A stretch of 37,054 nt of DNA, from positions 1 through 37,054 of the forward strand of contig CAMBPS010000033.1 in NCBI GenBank assembly GCA_945869675.1. Direction: 5' to 3'. The notes beneath the pieces were generated by a model, which saw only the letters and a list, made by a program, of their open reading frames with translations, was not told the DNA's origin and ran no database searches. Origin of the DNA: Prosthecobacter debontii. Its GTDB lineage: Bacteria; Verrucomicrobiota; Verrucomicrobiia; Verrucomicrobiales; Verrucomicrobiaceae. Both the position numbers and the translations under genes were made by a program. This document shows positions 1 through 12,000 of this stretch, in pieces (position 1 is the first letter of the stretch; the number at the start of each line of letters is the position of its first letter).

Positions 1-3000
1 ATCGATGCTTTGCAAGGTGCTGAGCGTGTTGCCATCCGCCGTGAAGAGAAGACCGCCGGAGGCGTTGAGCGTGCCAGCGTAGCCGCCGACGACCAAAGTG
101 CCAAGGCCGGATTTATTGATCACGTCGCCACTGCCTGAAGGGGATGCATCACCAATCGTGACGGTCATCTGAGGAGCAGTCACCGTCGCACCCCAGATCG
201 CTGGCAGCGTGGTTGTTCCATTGAGGGTCAGGTTGTTCGTTCCGTTGAACACCGAATCGCCCAGGAAGGTCACGTTATTGGTGATCGTGCGTGCGGCACC
301 GCCAGCCAGAAGGGTGGTATTAGCGGCCATGGTCAACGTACCTGTGCCCACCGGGCCCGTGACGACTGGATCGTTCAAGAGGAGCGAATTGGTATCCGAG
401 GCGATGATCAAACCACCTGCGGTGATGTTGACGCCACCGGCAAAGGTACTTGCACCGCCGAGTTGAAGAACGCCAGCACCCGATTTCGAGATACCACCGT
501 TTTGAATGACGGAATTGATGATCAAGCCAGCCTGCCAAGGGGCGACATCCTGGCCGTTGACGACCGTTGCGCCGACATTGATTGAATAAGCGCCAGCTGC
601 ATTGAGATCAAGGGTGCCGGTGCCGATGGTGGCGACAGCACCTGCGTTCATGGTGGTGACGGTGGTGCCACCGGTGAGGGTTAGCGTGCCTGTCGGAGTG
701 AGGGTCGGAGCCGAGCCGCCGAGGTTGTTTATAGTAAGGCCAGCGAGGCTATTCGCCTGATTGGCAAGAGTCACCGTGGAGCTACCGCCGAGAGTCAGGG
801 TATTGGAACTCGGGATGACACCAGCCAGAGTCTGGGTGAGGCTGCCCGGGCCATTGACAGTGATGCCGCCGGTGCCGAGGGTGCCGGTCGCACTGAGCAC
901 CACAGGCCCCGAATTGATGATCGTGCCGCCCGTGTAGGTGTTGGTGCCGCTCAAGGTCAGGGTGGAAGCCGCGTTGTTGTCAGGGATGGTGACAATCAAA
1001 CGAACCGGACCTGTGCCTGGGGCATTGTCCGCGATTGCCGCACCGATCACTGTGGTGCGTGTGTTATTGCTGAATGGGGTGACATGCAGGTAAAAGTCGC
1101 TTGCTGCGCCCACGGTGCCACTGGTGATGGTGCCATTGTTGATGGTCATCGAGGTGGCATCGGTATTAACGGCAATGATCATGCCGCCGCCCTGAACGCG
1201 GAGTGTATTGGTTCCGAGATCGAGGATCGATGTTGCGGTCTGGCTGATATTCAAGGTGTTGACGACGGTGTTGGCTGCAAGTGTCGTGGTGCCGCCCGCG
1301 AACGCTTGGCGGACGTTATCTGTGGCCAGCGGGCTGGTGTTCAGGCCGCTACCTGCGTAGTTGGCGAAGCCAACAGCATTCAAGCCGCCGAAACCGTAGG
1401 TGGAGTCGTAGCTGAGGAATTCCCGATCACTCATCGCCCATGGCCCGACGATGTTATTGGTCAGGGTCGGAGCTGCGCCGGAGATGCGGATGTTGGCAAC
1501 ACTGCCAAGCGTGCCCAACACGCCGTTGTTGTTCAAACGCAGGGTCGCGGCAGAACCGACCGAGCGGGTGATGGAGTCGAGGGTGAGAACCGAGGAGTTG
1601 ATGCCGGTGCCGCCTGCGGTGTTGAAGATGGTGTTAAAGCCGTCGGCGAGGATCACGGCACCGAGTGCTTCGGTGGAGTTTGTTTGGGCGCGGCCATTGA
1701 AAGAGACGTTACCGCCCTTCATGGTGATCGTGGCAAGGCTCACACGGTCCGCGTTATCGAGCAGACCCGTGTTGGTTAACGTCAAGGAACCAAAGTTGAT
1801 GCCGATATTGCCCGTGCCGGGGGTTCCAAGGGTACCGCTGTCCAAGAGGGTCAGGGTGCCGCCGGTGATCAGGGTATCGCCGGTGTAGGTCTGGGCGTTG
1901 GTCAGCGTTAGGCCACTGGTTCCGGTTTTGTTCAGGAAGATGGTGCCCTGAACCGAGCCACCGAAGCTGCTGTTGGAGTTGGTCACCAAGGTGGCCTGAG
2001 CACCGCTGTTCGTGACGATGCCGCCGCCGATGTCCGTGTTAGACCCAGCCCCTTGGCTAGCCAAACTACCAATGAACTGCGCGCCATTCTTCAGATCCAC
2101 CGTGCCGCCCGTATTCACCGTGAGACCGTTGTTGAAGAGCAAGGTGTTCGTCGCGGCGGATTGCAGGTTCAGGGTGCCACCATTGACCGTGGTGGTGCCA
2201 CTGACGAACTGCTGAGCGTTCAGATTCAAGGTGCCATTGAGTGCCTTGGTCATGCCAGCGGTGCCACTGAAGCCACTGCTGACATCGAGCGTCTTGCCGC
2301 TTGAGGTATGGATGACACCTTCAGCAGCGCCGAGAGCGACGATCGGGACGGAAAGGATGGCATTTGTGCCAGTTCCATTCACAAGGATGGCACCGCTGGT
2401 AAGCGTAAGCGTGGTCGGGTTAAGACCGCCCAGGCCACCGACGTTTGGAGTGCCGCCCGTGGTTTGCAGATTTAGAGCGTTGAGGGTCTGATTGCCTGTG
2501 AGCGAATTCGACGTGGCAGGCGTTGCCTTGTAGGTCTGGGTGGCACCGGCACTGAGGATGTTTGTAGCAGGGGCGTAACCTGCGAAGGCAACGACACCGT
2601 TGCCAGCGGCGAGGAGACCGTTGTAGGTGGCAAATTCATTTCCGTGTACGCCATCCGTGACAGTGAGGCGAGGGAACAGGCCTGTAGTTGCAGGAGTGAG
2701 GGTCGGTGTGGTCGTGCCAAACTTGAGGAGATTGCTGCCGAGTGCCAGCCCATTGACATTTCCAGTGCCACCTGCGCCAAAAGCGAGGCTGCCAAAGACT
2801 AGATTCGTCGGTACGCCACCCGTATTGCTCATGTTGATGAAGTTGCTGCCAGAATTGAGGGTCAGAGCGCCGGTGCTTGTGTCGGTGAAGGTCGTGGAGC
2901 CGTTGTTGTAATTCAGCGTGCCGCCGGCCAGCGTGACGCCACGGTTCGTTGTTCGGGCGAGCGGAGTACCGACGGTGTTGTCAATGGTGAAGGTGCCGTT

Positions 3001-6000
3001 CTGGTTGACCGTGATCAGACCAGTGCCACCCACGGAACCCACGCCAGCACTGCCGAGCTGGAAAGTGCCGCGATTGACCGTGATGGTGCCAACATAAGCC
3101 GGGCTGGCCACGCCTATCGTGGAAGTGCCGGAGCCGATTTTGGTCATATTGGTCAGGCCGACGGGAACCGCAGTCGTGGTAAATTCCGTGTTACCAGCGC
3201 CCGCCAAGGTCAGCGCAAAGGCACCTGAGGCACCGCCGCGGATAGACAGAGTGTTGCCAGCGTCCGCACCAATCGCAGCGGCCGCAGCGAGGGTGATGGC
3301 CCCCGTCTGTATCGATGTGCCTGCACCGGTGCCCTGGAGAGCGCCGGCCGTGAAAAGGCCAGTGCCGGTGAGGTTGAGAGGTTCGCCAAGAGATATGCCA
3401 GCTGGTAGCTGAAGGGCTGCGCCGCTGGCCGCAACGATCGTATTGCCGGTGGTAGTACCAAGGCCGAGGGCGTTGCCGAGGCTGACCGCCCCTTGGCTGA
3501 TGGTGAGGACACCATTCCAAGGAGTGGCGCTGTTATCTGCATTGATGAGCAGTGTGCCAGTGTCCTGTTTTGCCAAGCTCGCCGCCGCAGCAGCTCCAGC
3601 GTTGAGGTCGAAGGCATTGGTGAGGGTCAGCGTATTCGTGCCGGTAACTTCGATCGCCCGCGTGTTCGCGGTGCCGACGAGTTGAAGTGGATTAGCAAGG
3701 GAGAAGGTGCCAGTGGCACGGAGGGCGGCGGTGCCAGCGACAGTGGCGGCGAGTTTGATCACGTTGGCCGCATTGCTGAGCTGGGCATTACCAGCGGCAG
3801 AAACGACACCTTGATTGATCGTAATGTCGCCAATGAATGTGTTACCCGCATTGCCGAGCACCAAGGCACCCGAACCGGCCTTGATGAAACCGGTACCGTT
3901 GAGAGCGCCAGAGAGGGTGAGACCTTGGGTGATATTGGAAACCGAGGCCGTGTTCACGGTGAAGGTCGGGGTGCCAACGAGGGCACCGGAATCAGAAATC
4001 TGGAGGCCGTAGCCATTGTTGTTGGCCACCGTCAAACCATTGGTCAGAACTGTATTGATGCTGGACGGAGCAATGATCTTGTTTTGAGCCTGATTGAAGG
4101 GCAGTGAACCACCAGCCCGACCGACGGTGACGGTTCCGGTGCCGACTGGGTCAAAGGTAAGGCTACCAAGAGAAATGGTTTCCACGACTCCGTTGCCGAT
4201 GTTCGGGGACGTGCCGTCGTGCAGGAGAGAGACAGCGAGGCCATTGCCGAGGGCATTCGCATCGTAGTTACCCGTGTAACCGGTAGAGTTAAAGATGAGC
4301 GTGCCCAAGCCGGTTTTGCTGAAGCTGGTTATCGTGCCAATGTTTGGGATGTTGCCCAAAAGCGCCACAGTTAGGCCGGGATTGGCTATTTCGATCGTCG
4401 GATTAGGAGAAGCCAAGCCAGCACCCGTGAGCGATCCATTCAGAGTCAGAGTCCAAGCGGTATTGGCCGTGGAGTCAAACCGAGGCGCACCAGCAAAAAC
4501 GACATTGTTTCCTACGGATGCTGTGCTGTTGGAAAAGAGATAGGCTCCTGATGCAACACTAAGCGCTCCAGAACCTAATGGGCCGCTTGTGATACCCGAA
4601 CCACCGGAAGTTGGTGTGCTGCTGGCTCCAATCACTAGACCACCGACAGTAAGATTAACACCACCCGTGAAGGTGCTCTGGCCGCTCAACTGGAGAAGAC
4701 CATTACCAGTTTTGGTGATGGAAGCGCCAGGACTGAGAATTGCTGCCGAGATGTTCAGAGTTGGAACGATATTCGTCACCGTGACACCGCCAACTTGGAT
4801 CGCAGGGGTATTGATGGTTTTCGTGCCACTGCCAATGTCGATGCTACCTGCAACGGTCGCAATCGTAGAAGGATTGCTCGAAGTGACCGTGATTGGTGTG
4901 GCGTTAGTGAGAGTAAGGATACCGCCGGAAGTGACCGTCGGAGTGCCGGTTCCGCCGTTGTTATCGAAGGCGAGGCTGTTCAGGGTGTTGGCGCCCGTGA
5001 GGGTGAGCGTGGAACCACCGCGCAAGGTGACGGCATTGGTGGAATTGATCTGGCCCTGACCAGTAGGGTTGGTGCCAGCGGTGACGAACTGGGTCACCGT
5101 GGAGTTAATCAATGAAAGGCCACCAGCGGGGATCACAACATCTCCCGTCGTTGTTCCACGGAGTTCGAGAGTGCCCTGGGCGACTGTGGTGCCACCGCCG
5201 TAGGTATTCACACCCGTAAGGGCAAGCACACCGCCGCCTGATTTCACCAAGGCCGTGCCAGCGCCCTGAATACTGGAGTTGATGGTCATGACTGTAGCGC
5301 CAGTTGTGTTGGCAGCATTGTAAACCACGAGTTCAGACGTGCCACTGGTGATGATACCGCGACTAGCAACGGAACCAATGGAGGTGGCAAAGTTGTCATT
5401 GCTACGCAGAATACCACCGAGTCCAAGGTTCAATGTGTCAGCGTTATTGGTGAAATTCACATCTGTGGTGAAAGCACCGCCAATACGCAGGAGACCAGTC
5501 GTCGTGGTGCCAGCGCCAAGAAGAATAGAGGAGGCAGCCGTCGAGAAGATATTGGTAATATTATCCGCAGCAAAGGTGCCGGATGCGGGAGACACATTGG
5601 CGGCGCTAATGACTTGAGCATCGTAGCCTGTGAAGCCACCCTGCCCGACAATACCGACCCCAAGACCAGCATTGTAAGCTGCATAATCCGTGGTGTTAGC
5701 GATGGCCCAAGCACCAAGAACGCCACTACCAACGGCAGCAGGTCCAGAAGCAATAGCAATGCGGGCATTGTTGCCCTGCTGGCCGAGATTGGTGCCGACA
5801 AAATTGACGGTCGTTCCCTGACTGCGGGTGAGGCTGGCGAGAGTCAAGTCCATAGAAGTCAAGGTGCCACCACCGTTAGCTACAGTAATGGTGCTGGCCC
5901 CCTGCAAGGCGCTGACCGCTCCAAGGGTTTCCGTTGCCGCCGTCGTCAGACGACCGGTGACGGAAATGCCACCGCTACGAAGACTAATAGGAATTGCATC

Positions 6001-9000
6001 ACCCACGCGGTTATTGATCTGTGTCTGAAGGCTGCTGTTGTTACTAAGGGACAACGTAGCAAAATTCAGGCTGATGTCGGAGGTATTAAGCAAGGTGGCA
6101 TCGTTTTCCAAGGTAGTAGTGCCGCCCATGAGGAGAGTGCTACCCGTGTAGGTCTGAGCACTCTGGAAGGCCAAGGTGCCACCCTGGACGCGGCCAAGGC
6201 TGGTGCCACTGGTGATGGTTCCGCCGAAGGTGCCGCCACCGTTGGTGACGAGAGCACCGCCACCATTGATGGTGCCACCAGTGCCAGGTAGAACACCGGT
6301 GCTGTTGAGGTTACCGATATACTGACCACCGCCATTAAGATTAAGAGTGGCGCCATCATTGTTGAGGAAGTTTTGATTTGGGAAGAAGGTGTCCGCGCTG
6401 CCAGTGAGCGTGGTGGTGCCGCCAGAGAAATTGTGCGTGCTGGTGACCAAGCTGCGGGCACCGGTGCCGAAGGTCAGATCACCTGCAAGGAACTTTGAGA
6501 TACCTGCGCTGCCCGTGAGGTCGCTGTTCACGGTGAGGGTGGTGCCTGAGGCCACCTGGAGGAGGCCCGCATTTGCAGCAAAGGCTACTTCATTGATGCT
6601 CAAAGCGTTGTTGCCACCGGTGTTCAGGATGGCTGCAGCGGTGACCGTGAGTCGGTTTGAGGCTGCTCCGGTGACAGCAAGGCCTGTGCCGTTCAGTTTG
6701 AGGGCGTTGACGGTGCGGTTGGCCGTGGTGGCGGCGCTCGCGGTCAGGTTCATCGTGTCCGTGGCGGCAGCCGTGTTGAAGTTGTTGGCGTTGTTGTAGC
6801 CCGTGAAAGCGACCACGCCGCTGCCCGTGTAGGTGGCAAAGTCAGCGCCACCATCGACGAAGATACGGGGAATGATGTTGTTTGTCAGCGTCGGAGCTGC
6901 CGTGAAGATCACCTGATTGGTGGTCCCCAGGCCGGAGATCGTGCTCAGGTCGAGCGAGGAACCCGAGTTGGGCGTGGAAATCGAGGCAAAGGTGAGCGTG
7001 CCGTTGCCAGCACCTGACATGGTGATGCGGGTGGTGGCGTTGTTCAGGGTGAGTGCCCCGATGGTTTCCGCGCTTGAAGTGCCGTTGTTGATGAAATTGA
7101 GCGTGCCGCCATTGCCAGTGAAGGCTCCGGTGTCGAAGAGACGACCAGCAGCGTTGTTACCACCGCTATTGTCGAGGGTGAGGGTACCGCCCGAGTTCAC
7201 CTGGGCGGTGCCAGCATTCCAGGAGCCGCCTGTGGTGCCGCTAAGCGTGATCGTGCCGCGGCTGGCCGTCAGAGCGCCGGTGGCGAGGTTGGTGCCGGTG
7301 AGGGACAACGCTCCGGTGCCGGAGAGTTGGAGACCATTGGCTCCTGTGCCTGCGGTGTATGGGCCGCTGATCAATGTATTCCCGGCCCCGAAGATCGTGA
7401 GCGTAGAAGCGGCTGAGTTGGTAATGCCGAGGCCGGAGATAATCAGGTTGGCACCGCCAGTCAGCTCGTTTTGCAGTGTGCGGCTGGCCCCTAGGGTGAC
7501 ACCACCGCTAAATTCAATGGATTTGCTACCGTCCACTTTGGCAGGCGAACCGTTGATCTGGACCGCATTGGTGATGGCATTGGCACCAGTGAGGTTGGCC
7601 AGCGAGGAGCCAACGCGGAGGGTGCCACCGTTAAGGGCGAAGACGGCCGTGCCACCGAAAGCTGCGGCACCGAAGGCAGCAACCTTGTCCACGATCAGGA
7701 TACCGTCTGTCAGTGTCGTAGGACCGGTGTAAGTATTGGCGCTAGTGCCAGTCAGCGTGAGGGACGCATTCGGATCAATGGCGATGTTGAGTGCGGTTCG
7801 AGAACCGCCAACGCCAACCGAGGTGGCGACGTTGGCATTGTCGGGGATGACGCCATTCCAAACGGTGGAACCGTAGCCGCGAACATTGAGGGTGCGGGTG
7901 GAAATGGCAGTTGCGTTTTCGAGATTGACGTAGTTACCGTTGATGGTGAGCAGGGCACCACCTTCGAGGTTGTTGCTGATGGTCTGGTCATTGGCCCCAG
8001 CCTGCTTCTGAATATTGGCATTGATGGTGATCGCATTCTGACCACCGAACAAGGCGGCAGAGTTGTTGTTCAGTTGGATGAGCTTGTTGGTCGTCAATGG
8101 ACCACCAAAGGCAAAGATGGCACCATTGCCCAGGTTGATCTGAGAGGCGGAGCCGATGCCGTTGGCGGTGAGGCCGAGGTTACCACCGCCAGCGGTGATG
8201 GCACCGGTGAAGGTGTTGACGGAGGCGGGATTCAGGATCCAAGTGCCGCCGTCGTTTTTGGAAACATTGAGGACGTTTGCGAAAGTGGCATTGGTGCTGT
8301 TGGTAAGCACCAGGTTCATCTGGTTGTTGTCGGTGTTCGAACCGCGCAGGTCGAGGGTGAGGTTACGCGCTACGCTATCGCCACGGGTGGTGTGAGCAAA
8401 GGTGCCGGTATTCCAAACCAAGGCACCTGAGCCCGAGGCATCAATGCGGATGATGCGATTATCGGAGAAGTTTGCCGACGCCTGAAGGGTGAGGTTACGG
8501 TTGGCACTTTCACCATTGCCGACATAAAATAATGGATTTAGGTCGCTGTTGCCTTGATTGGAAACAAAGGTACCTGCAGCCCCTAGGGAACTGGATACAC
8601 CCGTTCCAATGGAGGTAACGATCAGGTTGCCGTTATCCACCTGGGTGTTGCCATTGTAGGTGTTCGCATTGCCGAGGATGAGCACACCGCCACCATTCTT
8701 GGTGAAACCAGCGGTGCCAGTGCCGTTGCTGATGACACCAGAGAGGATACCCGCCGTGACCATGGCGCCGGTATTGCTATTGTTATTGACTGTCACCACA
8801 CGGCTGGTGCCGCTTAGGTTGACGGCATTGGTGATCTCGGTTTCGCCGAGGGCGGTGGAGGAACCGAGGACCAGGGAAGTTGGGCCGAAGGTCGTTGCCG
8901 CCGCGCCCCAGGTGAGAGCACCACCACCAAGTGTCACGACGAGGCGATCCGTGGTGGCAGCCGCGAAGCCGGATGCACCGCCGGTGAGCTGCACATTGCC

Positions 9001-12000
9001 GGCAGCCGCCCCCAGGGTGCGGCTGAAGGTACCAGAAGTCTCCAGCACGCCTCCATTGATGGTGAGAAGGCTGTTTGTCGGGATGCCGACGACGGAACCG
9101 GAGGTCAAGGCACGGAGAGCGCCACCCGAGATCGTGGTGGTCCCGGTGTAGTCGTTGGAGGTGGTGGGATTGAGAATCCAAAGACCGCCGTCTGCCTTGG
9201 TGAAGGAGAGGGCTTCGTTAGCATTTGGATTGTTGCGCAACCGAACGCGCATTTCGTTGTCACCAATCGAGGAGCCACCCAAAGTCAGGGTGCGTGCGCC
9301 TGCATTGACGAAAGCAAGATCACCAGTATTGCTGAAGATAAGGCTGGCATTGTTGGCTCCGGTTCCCGCAGATGCAGCTTCATTGCCATAGGTGCCAGAA
9401 GACTGGATGGTGGCATTGCCAGCTAAGGTAAACAGACGATTGGTGCTGACGGAGGGCGTCTGGGTGGTCTGGTAGATGCCGCCGCCGCTCGTAGCAGCAG
9501 CTGCTGCCGCACCGGTATAAGTCAAGGTGCCGCCATTAAAGATCAGATTTGAAGCGGCGTTGGAGGAAGCACCAAGGCCGCTGGCGGTGCCGCCATCCGC
9601 GAGACGAGTGACCGCAAGGTTGCCGTTATTGATGACGGTGACGCCGGTGTAAGGCTGGGCACCAAGAATGGCCTGGGAACGGGCGGAGGTGCCGTTGATG
9701 ACCACATTGAGGATGCCTGTGCCATCTTGGAGAGTGCCGCCGAAGGTGGTAGTACCCGTGGTGGCCGTGCCACCGAGACTGACGGTGGACTGAGCCGCGT
9801 TGCTGTTGGTGATGAGGCCCGTGCCGGTCAGTGCACCGATGCTAATTTGTGCAAAGCTCGGGCCACCGGTGTAGAGTGCTGTCGAAGCACCCGCACCATT
9901 GACATCGAGAATGGCTCCCTGGCGGATGACCGTCTGATTGCCTGCTGTGGTCAGCACGCCGAGGTCCGCCGTGGCGCCGGACATCTGGATGGCGCCCTGA
10001 TTGATGACGGTGTTGCCCGTGTAGGTTCTGGGCCCGGTGAAAATCAGGGTGCCTGTGCCGGTCTTGGTCAGGGACGCCCCCCCGGGTTGGGTTGAACTGA
10101 TGGTGAGGGCATTGCCCGTGGTGAGGGCTGCCCCCGGAGCAGGGGCAACGGCAGGAGAGGAGCCATTGGTTGTAACGACGAGTTCTTGGGCCGCTGTGCC
10201 AAGGGTGCTGCCGGTGATCGAGGCGGTGCCGCCCGAGTTGTCGAAGAGAACGCCACCGGGATTGGTGGTGAACGAGAGCTGACCACCCAAGGTCAGCGCC
10301 GCTCCTCCGGTGAGCTTGAGGCTGTTAATCGTTCCTAATGCTGCTGTGCTGGCCGCACCGGCGATAGAGAAATTGGTGGCCGGTGCTAGGGTGAGTGCAC
10401 CGGAACCAGCGGTGTAGCCAGTGAACTGGCTGGCGGTGGCTCCGCTATTCACCCAGTCCACGCCATTGAAGGTGGCGTAGCCGCTCTGGATGCCATTGCT
10501 GCCCACAGGTGCTGTTCCACTGAAGTTGATTGTGCCAGTGCCGGGTTGGTAGTCCAGGGTGGCTCCGGCACCGCGGGTGCCGATGTCCAGGAAGGTCAAG
10601 GTGTCATTGCCCGTGCCATTGGTGATGGAAACGATGCCCTGACCCGCGGTGGGAATCAGGCGACCAAGGACCTCCGTGCTGGTGCCGCCCGCAAAGCCGA
10701 CGTAGTTGAAGGTGCCGCCCGCATTGCCCATGAGGGTAACGCTGTCGGTATTGAAGATGAGATTGCTGGTGGAGTTGATGATGTCGCTGCTGGCTGAGGC
10801 TGCATTGAGGCGCAAGATTCCGTTCGCGACGGTGAGGTTCCCACCGAAGTTCGGGCTGGCCTGAGGGGTGATGACCTCGGCTGCGGCCACCGCACCTGCG
10901 AGAAGGCTGGCACCGGTACCGCTGACGAGCGTGACCGTGGTGGCAGAGGTGATGTCACGGATATACCAGTTTTGCGAGGCTGGCAGGTTGGTACTCGTCA
11001 CCTTCTGCCCTGGAACTAAATTAGCCGTGCTAGCTACAGTAATAACAGGATTAGCCGTGCCCGTGCTAGCAGCCGTGTTTGTAATCGTGGAAGTAATGCC
11101 ACTTGCGACGCCCACGGAAACAGCAGGATCTGCAGCAGCGTTGGCCGCGCGGTTGCCACTCAAAATGATCGTCGTCGAATCGCGTATTTGGGCGATCGTT
11201 GTTCCAAAAGGAATACCGACACCAGAGATGGGCTGGCCCACCACTAAGCTTCCGGTCGTCCCTGTAGCCAAGGTGACCGTCGTCGTTGCAGTCCCGCCTG
11301 TAGCAGCAAGGCTGAGAGTGGCAGCAGTACCATAGCTGATTGGTGCAGCGATTTGCCAGGTGCTGGTGCCAATTTTATTGATGTTGGTCAAATTGCCGCC
11401 GTTGGTGATCAGTCCGGCGATCTGGTTCACAATGGAAGTCGGGGCACTGCCACCGAGATGGAGCGTCTTGGCGGCCCCGTTAGTCACCGCAAAATTGTTC
11501 GGCAGGATCAACGCGGAGGGCGCAGACCCGGATTGGTTGGCCAGGATGTAGGCATTGGCGGTATTGAGATCCGCGATTTTGTTCGTCCATGTTTCGCCCG
11601 CTCCCGTGCTTTCCGCGCCGAGGAAACTCAGCGCACCATTGCCAAACACGACGCGGCCCGCACTGGCCGAGGTCGGGTTGAGAGCATTGACGCTTCGAAT
11701 AGCTAGAGTACCATCATTGAGGTTGGCATTACCAGTGAAAGTGGAGGTGGTGGCTGCGGTAGCGCCGAGGGTGAAGGTGCCGCTGCTTCCCTTAGTCAGG
11801 ACGTTGGCTCCACCGGTGGCCACGACGGCGCCGTTGATGATAGTTTCGCCGCCGCCCTGCACCGTGTAGGTGCTCGCCGTGGCATTGTTGGCACTCCAGA
11901 CATTGCCACCTGCGAGCGTGACGGTGCCGCTGGAGTTGTTGGTGACCGTGATGCCCCGGTAGTCAGCCGCTGTCGGCGTCGCGGTCGTGGTGATGGTATT

